Assembly (NCBI GenBank): GCA_031181345.1 | Contig: JAPSLC010000003.1 | Location: forward strand, 1 to 64,000 | Reading direction: 5' to 3' | From: Cupriavidus sp. | GTDB taxonomy: Bacteria > Pseudomonadota > Gammaproteobacteria > Burkholderiales > Burkholderiaceae | Length of the DNA: 64,000 bases | Part shown: positions 9,311 through 18,159 of the stretch, one piece after another | Layout of the letters: each line of letters starts with the position of its first letter | Numbering within the stretch: the stretch's first letter is position 1 | Program-made: the position numbers and the translations under genes | Notes under the pieces: model-generated | The model's database searches: none | What the model was told of the DNA's origin: nothing | The model's input: only the letters and a program-made list of their open reading frames with translations

Positions 9311-9347
9311 AGGCCCGCGCCGCATCGCGGCGCGGCCTTTTTTTCCG
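9311..9347 (+). terminator. Rho-independent terminator of gpmA
   Basis: GGCCCGCGCCGC pairs across an ATC loop with GCGGCGCGGCC and is followed by seven T. It begins 28 bases after the gpmA stop codon. Confidence 0.9.
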
Positions 9348-9459
9348 CCCGCTCTTATACTGTCGGTCAGACCGGACCGGCAGCGCCCCTTGCGCCACGC
9401 CGCAACCGGCGCAATCCACGGCGCCCTGGCAGGCGCCATTCAACGTTCAGGCAGCCCAC

Positions 9460-11073
9460 ATGCGTAAGACGCTCAAGAACATCAGCCTTGTCTCCGCGGG
9501 ACTCGTTGCCGGCGTGCTCGCCACGCTGCAGCTGTCCGCGACCGCGCAGAACTCCTCGGGGCCGCTGCCCCTGGAGCAGTTGCGGCTGATGGCGGACATA
9601 TTCGGGCAGATCAAGCGCGAGTACGTCGAGCCGGTCGACGACAAGAAGCTGCTGACCGAAGCCATCAAGGGCATGGTCGCCAGCCTGGACCCGCATTCGT
9701 CGTATCTGGACGCCAAGGACTTCAAGGAACTGCAGGAAGGCACGCGCGGCCGTTTCGCCGGCCTGGGCATCGAGATCTCGCAGGAAGAGGGCCTGGTCAA
9801 GGTCATCAATCCGATCGAGGACACGCCGGCCTTCCGCGCCGGCATCCAGCCCGGCGACCTGATCACCCGCATCGACGACAAGCCGGTGCGCGGCCTGCCG
9901 CTGGAACAGGCGGTCAAGCGCATGCGCGGCGAGCCGGGCACCAAGGTCACGCTGACGATCTACCGCAAGAGCGAGGAACGCACCTTCCCGGTGTCGATCA
10001 CGCGCGCCGAGATCCGCGTGCAGTCGGTCAAGGCGAAGATGGTCGATCCGACCATCGGCTGGGTCCGCCTGACCAGCTTCCAGGAACGCACCGTGTCCGA
10101 CCTGGGGCGGCGCCTGGCCGAGATGGCGCAGAAGAATCCGAACATGAAGGGCCTGGTGCTGGACCTGCGCAACAACGGCGGCGGCGTGCTGCAGGGCGCG
10201 GTCGGCGTGTCGGCGGCCTTCCTGCCCGAGGATGTGACCGTGGTCTCGACCAACGGCCAGGTGCCCGACGCCAAGCGGGTCTACAAGACCAACTTCAACA
10301 ACTACCGGCTGTCGTCGGTCGAGGACGATCCGCTCAAGGATCTGCCGCCGCTGTTCAAGAAGATCCCGATGGTGGTGCTGACCAACGCCTATTCGGCGTC
10401 GGCCTCGGAGATCGTCGCGGGCGCGCTGCAGGACCACAAGCGCGCGCTGATCATGGGCAAGACCACGTTCGGCAAGGGCTCGGTGCAGACCGTGCGGCCG
10501 CTGACGAACGACACCGGCATCAAGCTGACCATCGCGTACTACTACACGCCGTCGGGCAAGTCGATCCAGGCCAAGGGCATCCGTCCGGACATCCCGGTCG
10601 ACCAGAACCCGGAAGGCGATCCGGACGACGCGCTGATCACGCGCGAGATCGATACCGAGCGCCATCTGCACAACAAGCAGGAGTCCGAGGAAGCCGAGAT
10701 GACCGAGCGCGAGCAGCGCCGCGTCGAGGAACTGCGCCGGCTCGAGGAAGAGAACGCGAAGAAGTCGCCGGAGGAGCGCGAGAAGGATCGACGCAAGAAG
10801 CCGATCGAGTTCGGCACCAACGAGGACTTCATGCTGCAGCAGGCGATCGCCCAGCTGAAGGGCCAGCCGGTCAAGCGCTCGCATTCGAAGCTGGAGGCCA
10901 CGCCTGTGTCCGACAGCAAGGCGCCCAAGGGTCCGGTCAAGGCCGATCCGTCCAAGCGCGCGCCGGCGCCGGACGCCAAGCCGGCCGCACCGGAAGGCAA
11001 GCCGGACAGCAAGCCGCCCGCCAGCGCGCCGATGGGCAAGCCGCTCGGCACGCCGACCGGCAAGGCGCCCTGA
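9460..11073 (+). CDS. ctpA: S41 carboxy-terminal processing peptidase
   Basis: 537 residues. Order: signal peptide or anchor (about 6-30), short helical region, PDZ domain (about 95-180) and S41 protease core. Catalytic Ser314 sits in NAYSASASEIVAGALQDH and the catalytic Lys339 in GKTTFGKGSVQT. Their 25-residue spacing is the same as in E. coli Prc. The last 160 residues are charged, then Pro/Ala/Lys-rich, and look disordered. CtpA trims periplasmic and cell-wall-related proteins. It follows gpmA, an order common in Burkholderiales. Confidence 0.95.
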   Translation: MRKTLKNISLVSAGLVAGVLATLQLSATAQNSSGPLPLEQLRLMADIFGQIKREYVEPVDDKKLLTEAIKGMVASLDPHSSYLDAKDFKELQEGTRGRFAGLGIEISQEEGLVKVINPIEDTPAFRAGIQPGDLITRIDDKPVRGLPLEQAVKRMRGEPGTKVTLTIYRKSEERTFPVSITRAEIRVQSVKAKMVDPTIGWVRLTSFQERTVSDLGRRLAEMAQKNPNMKGLVLDLRNNGGGVLQGAVGVSAAFLPEDVTVVSTNGQVPDAKRVYKTNFNNYRLSSVEDDPLKDLPPLFKKIPMVVLTNAYSASASEIVAGALQDHKRALIMGKTTFGKGSVQTVRPLTNDTGIKLTIAYYYTPSGKSIQAKGIRPDIPVDQNPEGDPDDALITREIDTERHLHNKQESEEAEMTEREQRRVEELRRLEEENAKKSPEEREKDRRKKPIEFGTNEDFMLQQAIAQLKGQPVKRSHSKLEATPVSDSKAPKGPVKADPSKRAPAPDAKPAAPEGKPDSKPPASAPMGKPLGTPTGKAP

Positions 11074-11120
11074 ACGGATGCCGTGAGGCACCGTCTGTAC
11101 AACGCGTAGACCGACGCATC

Positions 11121-11144
11121 GCGGCGGGACCCCGGTCCCGCCGC
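11121..11144. other. Strong hairpin between ctpA and the ThiF-like gene
   Basis: GCGGCGGGACC and GGTCCCGCCGC form perfect 11-bp arms around a CC loop. No T tract follows. The hairpin ends 7 bases before the ATG at 11152, where a ribosome-binding site would lie, so it may act as a weak terminator for ctpA or modulate translation. Confidence 0.5.
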
Positions 11145-11151
11145 CCGCCCG

Positions 11152-11901
11152 ATGAACGACGACCAATTGCTGCGCTACTCGCGGCACATCCTGCTCGATG
11201 AGCTCGGCATCGAAGGCCAGAGCCGGCTGCTGGCCGGCCGCGCGCTGGTGATCGGCGCCGGCGGCCTGGGCGCCGCGGCGCTGCCCTATCTGGCCTCGGC
11301 CGGCGTCGGCACCATCGTCCTGGTCGACAACGACGATGTCGACCTGACCAATCTGCAACGCCAGATCCTGCACACCACCGCCAACGTCGGCCGGCCCAAG
11401 GTCGAGTCGGCGCGCGAGGGCATGCTGCGGATCAATCCCGAGATCGATGTGCGGCTGGTGCCGGCGCGCGTCGGCGACAGCGAACTCGATGTGCTGGTGC
11501 GCGACGCCGACGTGGTGCTGGACTGCTGCGACAACTTCGCGACGCGCCATGCGGTCAACCGCGCCTGCGTCGCGCATCGCGTGCCGCTCGTCTCCGGGGC
11601 GGCGCTGCGCTTCGATGGACAGATCAGCGTGTTCGATCGCCGGCGCGACGATGCGCCGTGCTACGCCTGCCTGTTTCCGCCGTCGGAGAATGCGCCCGAG
11701 GCCGCCTGCGCAACCATGGGCGTGTTCGCGCCGCTGGTCGGCATGGTCGGCACCGTGCAAGCGGCCGAGGCGCTGAAGCTGATCGCCGGGGTCGGCGAGA
11801 CGCTGGCCGGACGGCTGCTGATGGTCGATGCGTTCCGCATGGAATGGACCACGATGGCGCTGGCGCGCACGCCCGATTGCGAGGTTTGCGGCGGGCATTG
11901 A
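11152..11901 (+). CDS. ThiF/MoeB-type adenylyltransferase
   Basis: 249 residues, an E1-like fold. Features are RYSRHILLDELGIEGQ, the nucleotide-binding GAGGLGAAAL, the VDLTNLQRQILH Mg-ATP block, DCCDNFATRHAVN, and two CxxC pairs (CYAC, CEVC) that bind structural zinc. Such enzymes adenylate the C-terminal glycine of a ubiquitin-like sulfur carrier (MoaD or ThiS). Sequence alone does not separate MoeB from ThiF, and no moa or thi gene is adjacent. The Cys at ACATMG may be the thiol-transfer residue. Confidence 0.9.
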   Translation: MNDDQLLRYSRHILLDELGIEGQSRLLAGRALVIGAGGLGAAALPYLASAGVGTIVLVDNDDVDLTNLQRQILHTTANVGRPKVESAREGMLRINPEIDVRLVPARVGDSELDVLVRDADVVLDCCDNFATRHAVNRACVAHRVPLVSGAALRFDGQISVFDRRRDDAPCYACLFPPSENAPEAACATMGVFAPLVGMVGTVQAAEALKLIAGVGETLAGRLLMVDAFRMEWTTMALARTPDCEVCGGH

Positions 11902-11935
11902 GGCCGCGTCGGCGCTGTTCTTTCGCCCCTTGTTT

Positions 11936-11966
11936 GCTCCCCTCTCCCGCGCGCGGGAGAGGGGAA
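11936..11966. repeat. REP-like palindrome (copy a)
   Basis: A CCCCTCTCCCGC arm with its inverted repeat GCGGGAGAGGGG. The same palindrome family recurs in at least four other gaps in the window. Here it lies between the convergent ThiF-like and mnmH genes. Confidence 0.8.
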
Positions 11967-12005
11967 CACCAACCGGCGTGCGAGCTGCGTCCTGTATATC
12001 GGGAG

Positions 12006-13136
12006 TTAGCGGCGCCCTGCCCGCTCCCGCAGATATTCCCGTACCGCCAGCCGATCGCCGCGAAAGACGACGCGGCTCTCCCTCGCCTCGCGCTGGTAGT
12101 CGTACATCGGGTCGTAGTAATGGCGCAGCAGCACCGCGATCCAGACCCGGTGCTCGTCGACCTCGCCGCTGTGCGCCTGCCGTTGCAGCGCATGCGCGAG
12201 CAGCGCGGCCAGGCGCTCGTAGCGCTGGCCGCCGAGCCGGCGGGCGATGCCGGCCAGCGCGTCGCGCATTCGTTGCGAGAAGGCCGCGAAGCCCTTCTCC
12301 GGCCCATGGGCGGCGACATATTCCGCCGCCAGATCGACCACATAGTCGTGCAGCACGCGTTCGACGCGCGCCTCGAACGGTTCGTCCAGCCACACCAGCG
12401 GGCTCGCCTGCATGCGGGCGTACAGGCGCGGCGGCACGTCGCGGCTGCCGATGAAACGTCCCTCGTCCTCGACCACCAGCGTGCCGGCGCCGGCCGCGCG
12501 CCGCCGCAGCAGATCGATGGCCAGCCCGTTCTCGAAATCGATCTGGGTCGGCTGCGCACGCGCGCGGCGGCCGAAGCTGGAGCCGCGATGGGCGGCATGG
12601 CCTTCGAGATCGACGCCGCTGTCGAGCTCGGCCAGCAGCGCGGTCTTGCCGCTGCCGGTCAGACCGCCGAGCACCAGCCAGTCGCATTCTCTGACGGCGG
12701 CATCCAGCGTTTCGATCAGGAAAGTCCGCATCGCCTTGTAGCCGCCGGTCACGCGCGGATAGTCGATGCCGGCTTCGCGCAGCCACTGCTGCGAGATCTG
12801 CGAGCGCAGGCCGCCACGGAAGCAGTACAGATAGCCTTCCGGATGTTGCCGCGCGAACTCGGCCCAGGCCGCCACCCGCCTCGCCTTGCGCTCGCCGCCG
12901 ACCAGCGCGTGGCCGAGCGCGATCGCCGCCTGCTGGCCTTCGTCCTTGTAGCGGCAGCCCACCTGGTGACGTTCGTCGTCGTCCATCAGCGGCAGGTTGA
13001 CCGCGCCCGGAAAGGCGCCGCGCGCGAACTCGGCCGGCGCGCGCACGTCCAGCATCGGCACGCCGGACAGCAGCAGCGCCCGGTAGTCGGCGCTGTCCGG
13101 CCTTGCCGTTATCGATGGCGCGGGCAGGCGGTCCAT
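12006..13136 (-). CDS. mnmH: tRNA 2-selenouridine synthase
   Basis: 376 residues. An N-terminal rhodanese domain carries the active-site loop CFRGGLRS (Cys105). A C-terminal P-loop domain has GGLTGSGKT (157-165) and a DRGSSFG-like block (here [16 protein letters not shown]). The enzyme (SelU/MnmH) replaces the sulfur of 2-thiouridine34 with selenium from selenophosphate, via geranylated tRNA. The ATG at 13136 overlaps the selD stop by one base (TGATG), so it is translationally coupled to its selenophosphate supplier. Confidence 0.95.
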   Translation of the reverse strand: MDRLPAPSITARPDSADYRALLLSGVPMLDVRAPAEFARGAFPGAVNLPLMDDDERHQVGCRYKDEGQQAAIALGHALVGGERKARRVAAWAEFARQHPEGYLYCFRGGLRSQISQQWLREAGIDYPRVTGGYKAMRTFLIETLDAAVRECDWLVLGGLTGSGKTALLAELDSGVDLEGHAAHRGSSFGRRARAQPTQIDFENGLAIDLLRRRAAGAGTLVVEDEGRFIGSRDVPPRLYARMQASPLVWLDEPFEARVERVLHDYVVDLAAEYVAAHGPEKGFAAFSQRMRDALAGIARRLGGQRYERLAALLAHALQRQAHSGEVDEHRVWIAVLLRHYYDPMYDYQREARESRVVFRGDRLAVREYLRERAGRR

Positions 13137-14191
13137 CAGCACACCATCACCGCGTGTTCGCCGCGCTCGGTCATCTCGCCGATGCATTCCAGCGCCAGGC
13201 CGCATTCGGCCGCCGCGGCCAGGAATTCCTGCTCGCCCACGGGCTCGACCGCGACCAGCAGCCCCCCGCTGGTCTGCGGGTCGCACAGCACGGCACGCCG
13301 TTCCCCATCGAGTTCGCCATCGGCGCAGGCTATCCGGTGCCCGTAGCTGGCGAAGTTGCGCTGGGTGCCGCCAGGCACGCAGCCGGCGGCGACGTATTCG
13401 CGCACGCCCGGCAGCAGCGGTACCGCGGCATGGTCCAGTCGCGCGGTCAACCCGCTGCCGTCGGCCATTTCGACCAGATGGCCGAGCAGGCCGAAGCCGG
13501 TGACATCGGTCATGGCGCGCACCGCCTCGAGCCGGCCGAAGCGGCTGCCGGGACGGTTCAGGCGGCACATCCAGTCGGTCGCCAGGCGGCTATGCTCGTC
13601 GCGCAGCTTGCCCTGCTTGCCGGCGGTGGTCAGCACGCCGATGCCGAGCGGCTTGGTCAGATACAGGCGACAACCGGCGCGCGCGGTGTCGTTGCGCTTC
13701 AGATGCGCACGCTCGACCATGCCGGTCACGGCCAGGCCGAAGATCGGCTCGGGCGCATCGATCGAATGTCCCCCCGCCAGCGCGATGCCCGCTTCGTCGC
13801 AGGCGCGCCGCCCGCCGGCCACCACTTCGCGCGCGACCTCTGGCGGCAGTACGTTGACGGGCCAGCCGAGGATCGCAATGGCCAGCAGCGGATCGCCGCC
13901 CATCGCATAGACGTCGCTGATCGCATTGGTGGCCGCGATGCGGCCGAAGTCGAAGGGATCGTCGACTACCGGCATGAAGAAATCGGTGGTCGACACCAGC
14001 GCACGCCCCTCGTCCGTGCCGTCGATCGCGTAGACCGCCGCGTCGTCGCGCGAGGCATTGCCGACCCACAGCCGCGGATCGAGGTGCTGCGGCCCGCTGC
14101 CGGCCAGGATGACGTCGAGCACCTGCGGCGAAATCTTGCAGCCGCAGCCGGCGCCGTGGCTGTATTGCGTCAATCGGATGGGTTCCGGCAT
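13136..14191 (-). CDS. selD: Selenide, water dikinase (selenophosphate synthetase)
   Basis: 351 residues starting [19 protein letters not shown]. The catalytic Cys16 and Lys19 align with Cys17 and Lys20 of E. coli SelD, so this is the Cys form, not selenocysteine. Other family blocks are [27 protein letters not shown] and CDPQTSGG. It makes monoselenophosphate from selenide and ATP. An AAGGA lies 11 bases upstream of the start. No selA, selB or selC is in the window, and coupling to mnmH suggests a main role in tRNA selenouridine formation. Confidence 0.97.
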   Translation of the reverse strand: MPEPIRLTQYSHGAGCGCKISPQVLDVILAGSGPQHLDPRLWVGNASRDDAAVYAIDGTDEGRALVSTTDFFMPVVDDPFDFGRIAATNAISDVYAMGGDPLLAIAILGWPVNVLPPEVAREVVAGGRRACDEAGIALAGGHSIDAPEPIFGLAVTGMVERAHLKRNDTARAGCRLYLTKPLGIGVLTTAGKQGKLRDEHSRLATDWMCRLNRPGSRFGRLEAVRAMTDVTGFGLLGHLVEMADGSGLTARLDHAAVPLLPGVREYVAAGCVPGGTQRNFASYGHRIACADGELDGERRAVLCDPQTSGGLLVAVEPVGEQEFLAAAAECGLALECIGEMTERGEHAVMVC

Positions 14192-14416
14192 GGGGAGCGT
14201 CCTTGCTGGGAGATATGACCGCAGAGGGGGCGGCGGCGCTGCAGAATCGGGATCGATGGCCGGCAGATGGGACCGGAGATGAGAAACCGAATGGGAATGA
14301 GAGGGATTCAAGCTGCGGAGCGCGCGGCGGCGGGCGGCTCGGTGAGGCGCCGCTGGCGACCGCCTGGCCCGGGAACTGGCGTTACGGGGCCTTGCGGGTC
14401 CTGCCGCGGCCGGGCT

Positions 14417-14896
14417 TTACTGCTCGCCCGGCTCCATCTGCGATTGCAGATAGTTCTGCAGGCCGACCTTGTCGATCAGGTCCAGCTGCGTTTCCAGATA
14501 CTCGATGTGCTCTTCGGTATCGGTCAGGATGTCGACCAGAATCTCGCGGCTGACATAATCGCCGACCGACTCGCAGTAGGCGATGCCTTCCTTGACCGTC
14601 ACGTGAGCGGTCTGCTCCAGCTTCAGGTCGCACTTGAGCATTTCGGGCGTGTCTTCGCCGATCAGCAGCTTGTGCAGGTCCTGCAGGTTGGGCAGTCCGT
14701 CGAGCATCAGAATGCGGTCGATCAGCCGGTCGGCATGCTTCATCTCGCCGATCGATTCCTTGTACTCCACGTCGCCGAGCTTTTTCAGGCCCCAGTGGCG
14801 ATACATACGGGCGTGCAGGAAATACTGGTTGACCGCGGTCAGCTCGTTGGTGAGCTGCGCGTTCAGATACTGGATGACCTTCTTGTCACCTTTCAT
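14417..14896 (-). CDS. bfr: Bacterioferritin
   Basis: 159 residues, four-helix ferritin fold, starting [20 protein letters not shown]. The di-iron ligands sit in [35 protein letters not shown] and [13 protein letters not shown]. The haem-binding Met lies near [15 protein letters not shown]. Bfr forms a 24-mer shell that oxidises and stores iron. The preceding gene on the same strand is bfd, whose product reduces Bfr to release iron. A terminator-like hairpin lies just upstream of the start. Confidence 0.97.
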   Translation of the reverse strand: MKGDKKVIQYLNAQLTNELTAVNQYFLHARMYRHWGLKKLGDVEYKESIGEMKHADRLIDRILMLDGLPNLQDLHKLLIGEDTPEMLKCDLKLEQTAHVTVKEGIAYCESVGDYVSREILVDILTDTEEHIEYLETQLDLIDKVGLQNYLQSQMEPGEQ

Positions 14897-14923
14897 CGGG
14901 GGCTCCTGTTGCTACGGGCCCGC

Positions 14924-14955
14924 AAAAACGCGACGCGGCGCTGGTTGCGCCGCGT
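14924..14955 (-). terminator. Terminator or attenuator between bfd and bfr
   Basis: On the minus strand, ACGCGGCGC and GCGCCGCGT form perfect 9-bp arms around a five-base loop. CG-C then TTTTT follows. It lies only 28 bases before the bfr ATG, leaving no room for a bfr promoter between them. Confidence 0.7.
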
Positions 14956-15016
14956 GCAGTCAGAGGAAAACGACGAAGACACGCGCCGATCGCCGGTCTG
15001 CGATCGGGAGGCGTGT

Positions 15017-15325
15017 TCAGGCGACCAGCTCGGTTTGCTGGTCGTTCGCGACTGCCGGGTCCCGTGTGTCCATTATGGCACGCGGTCCCGACGAGGAACA
15101 GGAGGAAAACTGGACGACGTGGACGGTCTTGGCCGTCACGGTGGAGGCGCTGTGGCAGGACGCTGCAACGCCCTCGGCGAGGACCTGCTGCGCGCAATCG
15201 CGGCAGCGGCCGCAGCAAGTGCCGACGCCAAGCGTTTCGGCCAGCTCGTCGAGCGTGGAGACGCCCAGCTGGACGGCGCCATGGATCTCGCGATCGGTTA
15301 CCTGGTTGCAGATGCAGACGTACAC
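15017..15325 (-). CDS. bfd: Bacterioferritin-associated ferredoxin
   Basis: 102 residues from a GTG start at 15325, chosen because AGGAGG lies four bases upstream and the product begins at the family start YVCICNQVTDREI. The [2Fe-2S] ligands fit Bfd: Cys4, Cys6, Cys38 and Cys41. Bfd docks on bacterioferritin and passes electrons to its haem to mobilise stored iron under starvation. Most Bfd proteins are 60-75 residues. Here about 35 extra residues follow, Ser/Thr rich with more Cys, with no recognised domain. A Fur-box-like site lies 70 bases upstream. Confidence 0.92.
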   Translation of the reverse strand: MYVCICNQVTDREIHGAVQLGVSTLDELAETLGVGTCCGRCRDCAQQVLAEGVAASCHSASTVTAKTVHVVQFSSCSSSGPRAIMDTRDPAVANDQQTELVA

Positions 15326-15394
15326 AAAGCCTCCTTGGGGCAGCGCGGACACCGGCATGTCCTGACTGTTGAAGGCAGCATAACAGAGATAACG

Positions 15395-15413
15395 AATGAT
15401 AACAATTCCCATT
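15395..15413. promoter_or_regulatory. Fur-box-like operator upstream of bfd
   Basis: AATGATAACAATTCCCATT resembles the 19-bp Fur palindrome (AATGATAATNATTATCATT type), with a good left half and a degenerate right half. It is in an AT-rich patch 70 bases before the bfd start, a sensible place for iron-dependent repression. Confidence 0.55.
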
Positions 15414-15550
15414 AAGAAACAGACACATCCTAGGGAATCGAGACCACTTTGGTTTCAAATCAAGGGCTTAGACCGTCACGTTTCGATTCGCGAGGCGGCT
15501 CGAGCAGCACCCGACCACCGCAACGGAGGGCCGCTATAACCCCGCAAGCT

Positions 15551-17332
15551 TCAGGGTTGTGACAGCCGCGCCAGCGCGGCCGCGGCCTCTTCGGGTTCGT
15601 AGGCGCACAGCACCTGTTCGACCAGCCCCTCCAGCCGCCCGCAGTCGGCATGCAGGATCTCCTGCTTGACGCGCAGCAACTGGGCCGGATGCATCGAGAA
15701 CTCGCGCAGACCCATGCCGAGCAGCAGCCGGGTCATCGCCGGGTCGCCCGCCATCTCGCCGCAGACGGCGACCGGTACGCCCGCGTGATTCGCTTCGCGG
15801 ATCGTGCGCGCGATCAGCTGCAGCACGGCAGGATGCAGCGGGTCGTACAGATGGGCGACAGCGTTGTCGGCGCGGTCGATCGCCAGCGTGTATTGAATCA
15901 GGTCGTTGGTGCCGATCGACAGAAAGTCCATGCGCCGCAGGAACAGCGGCAACAGCAGCACGGCGGCCGGGATCTCGATCATCGCGCCGACCTGCAGGTT
16001 GGGGTCGTAGGCGAGCCCGCGCTGATCCAGTTCGTGCTTGGCGCGCGCCACCAGCTCCAGCGTCTGGTCGATCTCGCGCGCATGCGCCAGCATCGGGAAC
16101 AGCAGCCGCACCGGCCCGAAGGCCGAGGCGCGCAGCAGCGCGCGCAGCTGCGTCAGGAACATCGCCGGTTCCGACAGCGACCAGCGGATCGCCCGCAAAC
16201 CCAGCGCAGGATTGAGCGCGGTCTCGTATTCCTCGGCGCGGCCGTCGCGACCGTCGCGAAAATCCAGCAGCGGCTTGTCGGCGCCGATGTCGATGGTGCG
16301 GATGGTGACCGGCAGCCCGCGCATGGCCTCGACCGCGGCGCGGTAGGCCTCGAACTGTTCGTCCTCGCCGGGCAGCTCGCCGCGGCGGTTCATGAACAGG
16401 AATTCGGAGCGGAACAGGCCCACGCCGACCGCACCGGCCGCCAGCGCGGCGGAGGCGTCCTCGGCCATCTCGATATTGGCCTCCAGATCGATCTCGATGC
16501 CGTCCAGCGTCACCGCGGGCGTATGCCGCAGCCGCTGCAGCCGCTTGTTCTCCAGCGCCCGCTCGCTCTGCCGGTGGCGGTATTCCTCCAGGATGATCGG
16601 CGTGGGATCGACGATCACCAGCCCGGCATCGCCATCGATGATGATCCAGTCGTCCTGGCGGATCAGCTCGCTGGCGTTCTGCACGCCGACCGCGGCCGGA
16701 ATGTCGAGGCTGCGCGCGACGATCGCCGTATGCGAGGTGCGCCCGCCCAGATCGGTGACGAAACCGTGGAACACGGTATGGCGGAACTGCAGCATGTCCG
16801 CCGGCGAGATATCGTGAGCCACCACGATCACGCCCGGGGCCGGCTGGCCGTCCGCCGCGATCGCGGGCACCGGCGCCGGGGTCAGCACCGGCGCGCCGGC
16901 CAGCACCTTCAGGATCCGCTCGACCACCTGCTCGATATCGGCCTTGCGCTCGCGCAGGTATTCGTCCTCGATCTCGTCGAACTGGCGCATCAGATCCTCG
17001 AGCCGCGTCGTCAGCGCCCATTCGGCGTTGTAGCGGCGCTCGCGGATCAGCGTCTCGGCCTCGCGCGACAGCATCTCGTCGTCGAGGATCATCGCGTGCA
17101 CGTCGAGGAAGGCGCCCATCTCCTCCGGCGCATCGCGCGGCAGGTCGCGCTTGAGCGCCGCCAGTTCGGCCCGCACCGCGGTCCGCGCACTGCGCAGGCG
17201 CAGCACCTCGTCCTCGAGCCGGTCTTCGTCGACCAGGTAATGGGACACGTCGAGCGCGGCCGGCGCCAGCAGGTGAGCGCGCCCGATCGCAACGCCGCGC
17301 GAGACTGGGATGCCGTGCAGGGCGAATGGCAT
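15551..17332 (-). CDS. ptsI: PTS enzyme I (phosphoenolpyruvate-protein phosphotransferase)
   Basis: 593 residues. The N-terminal HPr-binding and phosphohistidine domain has GGRTSHTAIVARS with His201 as the phospho-acceptor. The C-terminal TIM barrel has the PEP-binding block LFRSEFLFMNR, the FLSIGTNDLIQYTLAIDR motif and an active-site Cys in VAVCGEMAGD. It takes phosphate from PEP and passes it to HPr. It is the last gene of the EIIA-ptsH-ptsI run, with no sugar permease nearby, so a regulatory PTS as in other Burkholderiales is likely. Confidence 0.97.
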   Translation of the reverse strand: MPFALHGIPVSRGVAIGRAHLLAPAALDVSHYLVDEDRLEDEVLRLRSARTAVRAELAALKRDLPRDAPEEMGAFLDVHAMILDDEMLSREAETLIRERRYNAEWALTTRLEDLMRQFDEIEDEYLRERKADIEQVVERILKVLAGAPVLTPAPVPAIAADGQPAPGVIVVAHDISPADMLQFRHTVFHGFVTDLGGRTSHTAIVARSLDIPAAVGVQNASELIRQDDWIIIDGDAGLVIVDPTPIILEEYRHRQSERALENKRLQRLRHTPAVTLDGIEIDLEANIEMAEDASAALAAGAVGVGLFRSEFLFMNRRGELPGEDEQFEAYRAAVEAMRGLPVTIRTIDIGADKPLLDFRDGRDGRAEEYETALNPALGLRAIRWSLSEPAMFLTQLRALLRASAFGPVRLLFPMLAHAREIDQTLELVARAKHELDQRGLAYDPNLQVGAMIEIPAAVLLLPLFLRRMDFLSIGTNDLIQYTLAIDRADNAVAHLYDPLHPAVLQLIARTIREANHAGVPVAVCGEMAGDPAMTRLLLGMGLREFSMHPAQLLRVKQEILHADCGRLEGLVEQVLCAYEPEEAAAALARLSQP

Positions 17333-17382
17333 GAACCGCTCCGTTCAGGAACGTTGATGAAATCCGGACAGGGCCTGCGCCC

Positions 17383-17652
17383 TCATTCTCCTTCGCCGAA
17401 ACGATTGGCGATCAGCGCGGTCAGCGCGTCCATCGCCTCCTGCTCGTCGGGTCCCTCGGTTTCGATCGTGACCGTCGAGCCGATGCCCGCGGCCAGCATC
17501 ATCACACCCATGATGCTCTTGGCGTCGACCTGGCGCCCGTTGCGAGACATCCTGACCTGACTGACAAAACTGCCCGCCAGTTGCGTGAGCTTGGCGGAGG
17601 CGCGGGCATGCAGCCCGAGCTTATTGATGATGGTGATGTCCCTCTGCAGCAT
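17383..17652 (-). CDS. ptsH: Phosphocarrier protein HPr
   Basis: 89 residues. The phosphohistidine is His15 in INKLGLHARAS, and Ser46 in DAKSIMGVMML is the site used by HPr kinase in organisms that have it. HPr shuttles phosphate from enzyme I to the EIIA domain. Its start overlaps the 3' end of the EIIA gene by 32 bases, suggesting coupled translation; ptsI follows after 50 bases. Confidence 0.96.
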   Translation of the reverse strand: MLQRDITIINKLGLHARASAKLTQLAGSFVSQVRMSRNGRQVDAKSIMGVMMLAAGIGSTVTIETEGPDEQEAMDALTALIANRFGEGE

Positions 17653-18076
17653 ACTTGTCGGGGTGGTTGGCGATCTGGTTCTGTACGGTGGTCGAGCCGA
17701 TCTGCAGCACGCCCTGCGAGCCGCCGGCGAGCGCCTTGGTGGCGAGCTGGTCCAGCTTTTCGGAGCGGTAGCAGATCGCCCGCACGAGCATCGGCAGATT
17801 GACGCCGGCGAGCACCTTGATCCGGCCGGGCTCGGCGAGCCGGGCGGCGATATTGGCAGGGGTGGCGCCGAAGATGTCGGTCAGCACCAGCGCCCCATTG
17901 TCTTCGATCACCGAGGCCAGGCACCGGCGCGCCTCGGCCAGCACGGCCGCGGGCTCCGCATCGGGAGCGACGTCGATCGCCTCGAGCCGCTTCGGCTCGC
18001 CGCAATAGACATGCGCCGCGCAGTCCCGCAACGCGGAAGCGAGCGGCGCGTGCGCGATGATCAGAATGCCTGCCAT
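17621..18076 (-). CDS. PTS EIIA component, mannose family
   Basis: 151 residues with the EIIA-Man fold signature MAGILIIAHAPLASAL (His9 is the likely phospho-acceptor), then LVLTDIFGATPANIA and VNLPMLVRAICYR. The tail is GHHHHQ. In the betaproteobacteria, a lone EIIA-Man beside ptsH and ptsI is part of an incomplete PTS thought to regulate carbon storage and other processes rather than import sugar. It heads the run. Confidence 0.93.
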   Translation of the reverse strand: MAGILIIAHAPLASALRDCAAHVYCGEPKRLEAIDVAPDAEPAAVLAEARRCLASVIEDNGALVLTDIFGATPANIAARLAEPGRIKVLAGVNLPMLVRAICYRSEKLDQLATKALAGGSQGVLQIGSTTVQNQIANHPDKYAAEGHHHHQ

Positions 18077-18159
18077 GATGGTGAATCCTGTGGATTGCCG
18101 CGATTGTAGCAGGCGGGGTAACGGCGCCGTCGCGCGCAGACGCGGTCCGGCGCCCGCGC

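Noticed and set aside
9367..12786. A 1139-codon minus-strand open frame
   Set aside because: It lies antisense to ctpA and the ThiF-like gene and has the Arg/His/Gln-rich composition typical of high-GC shadow frames. The sense-strand genes are clear family members.
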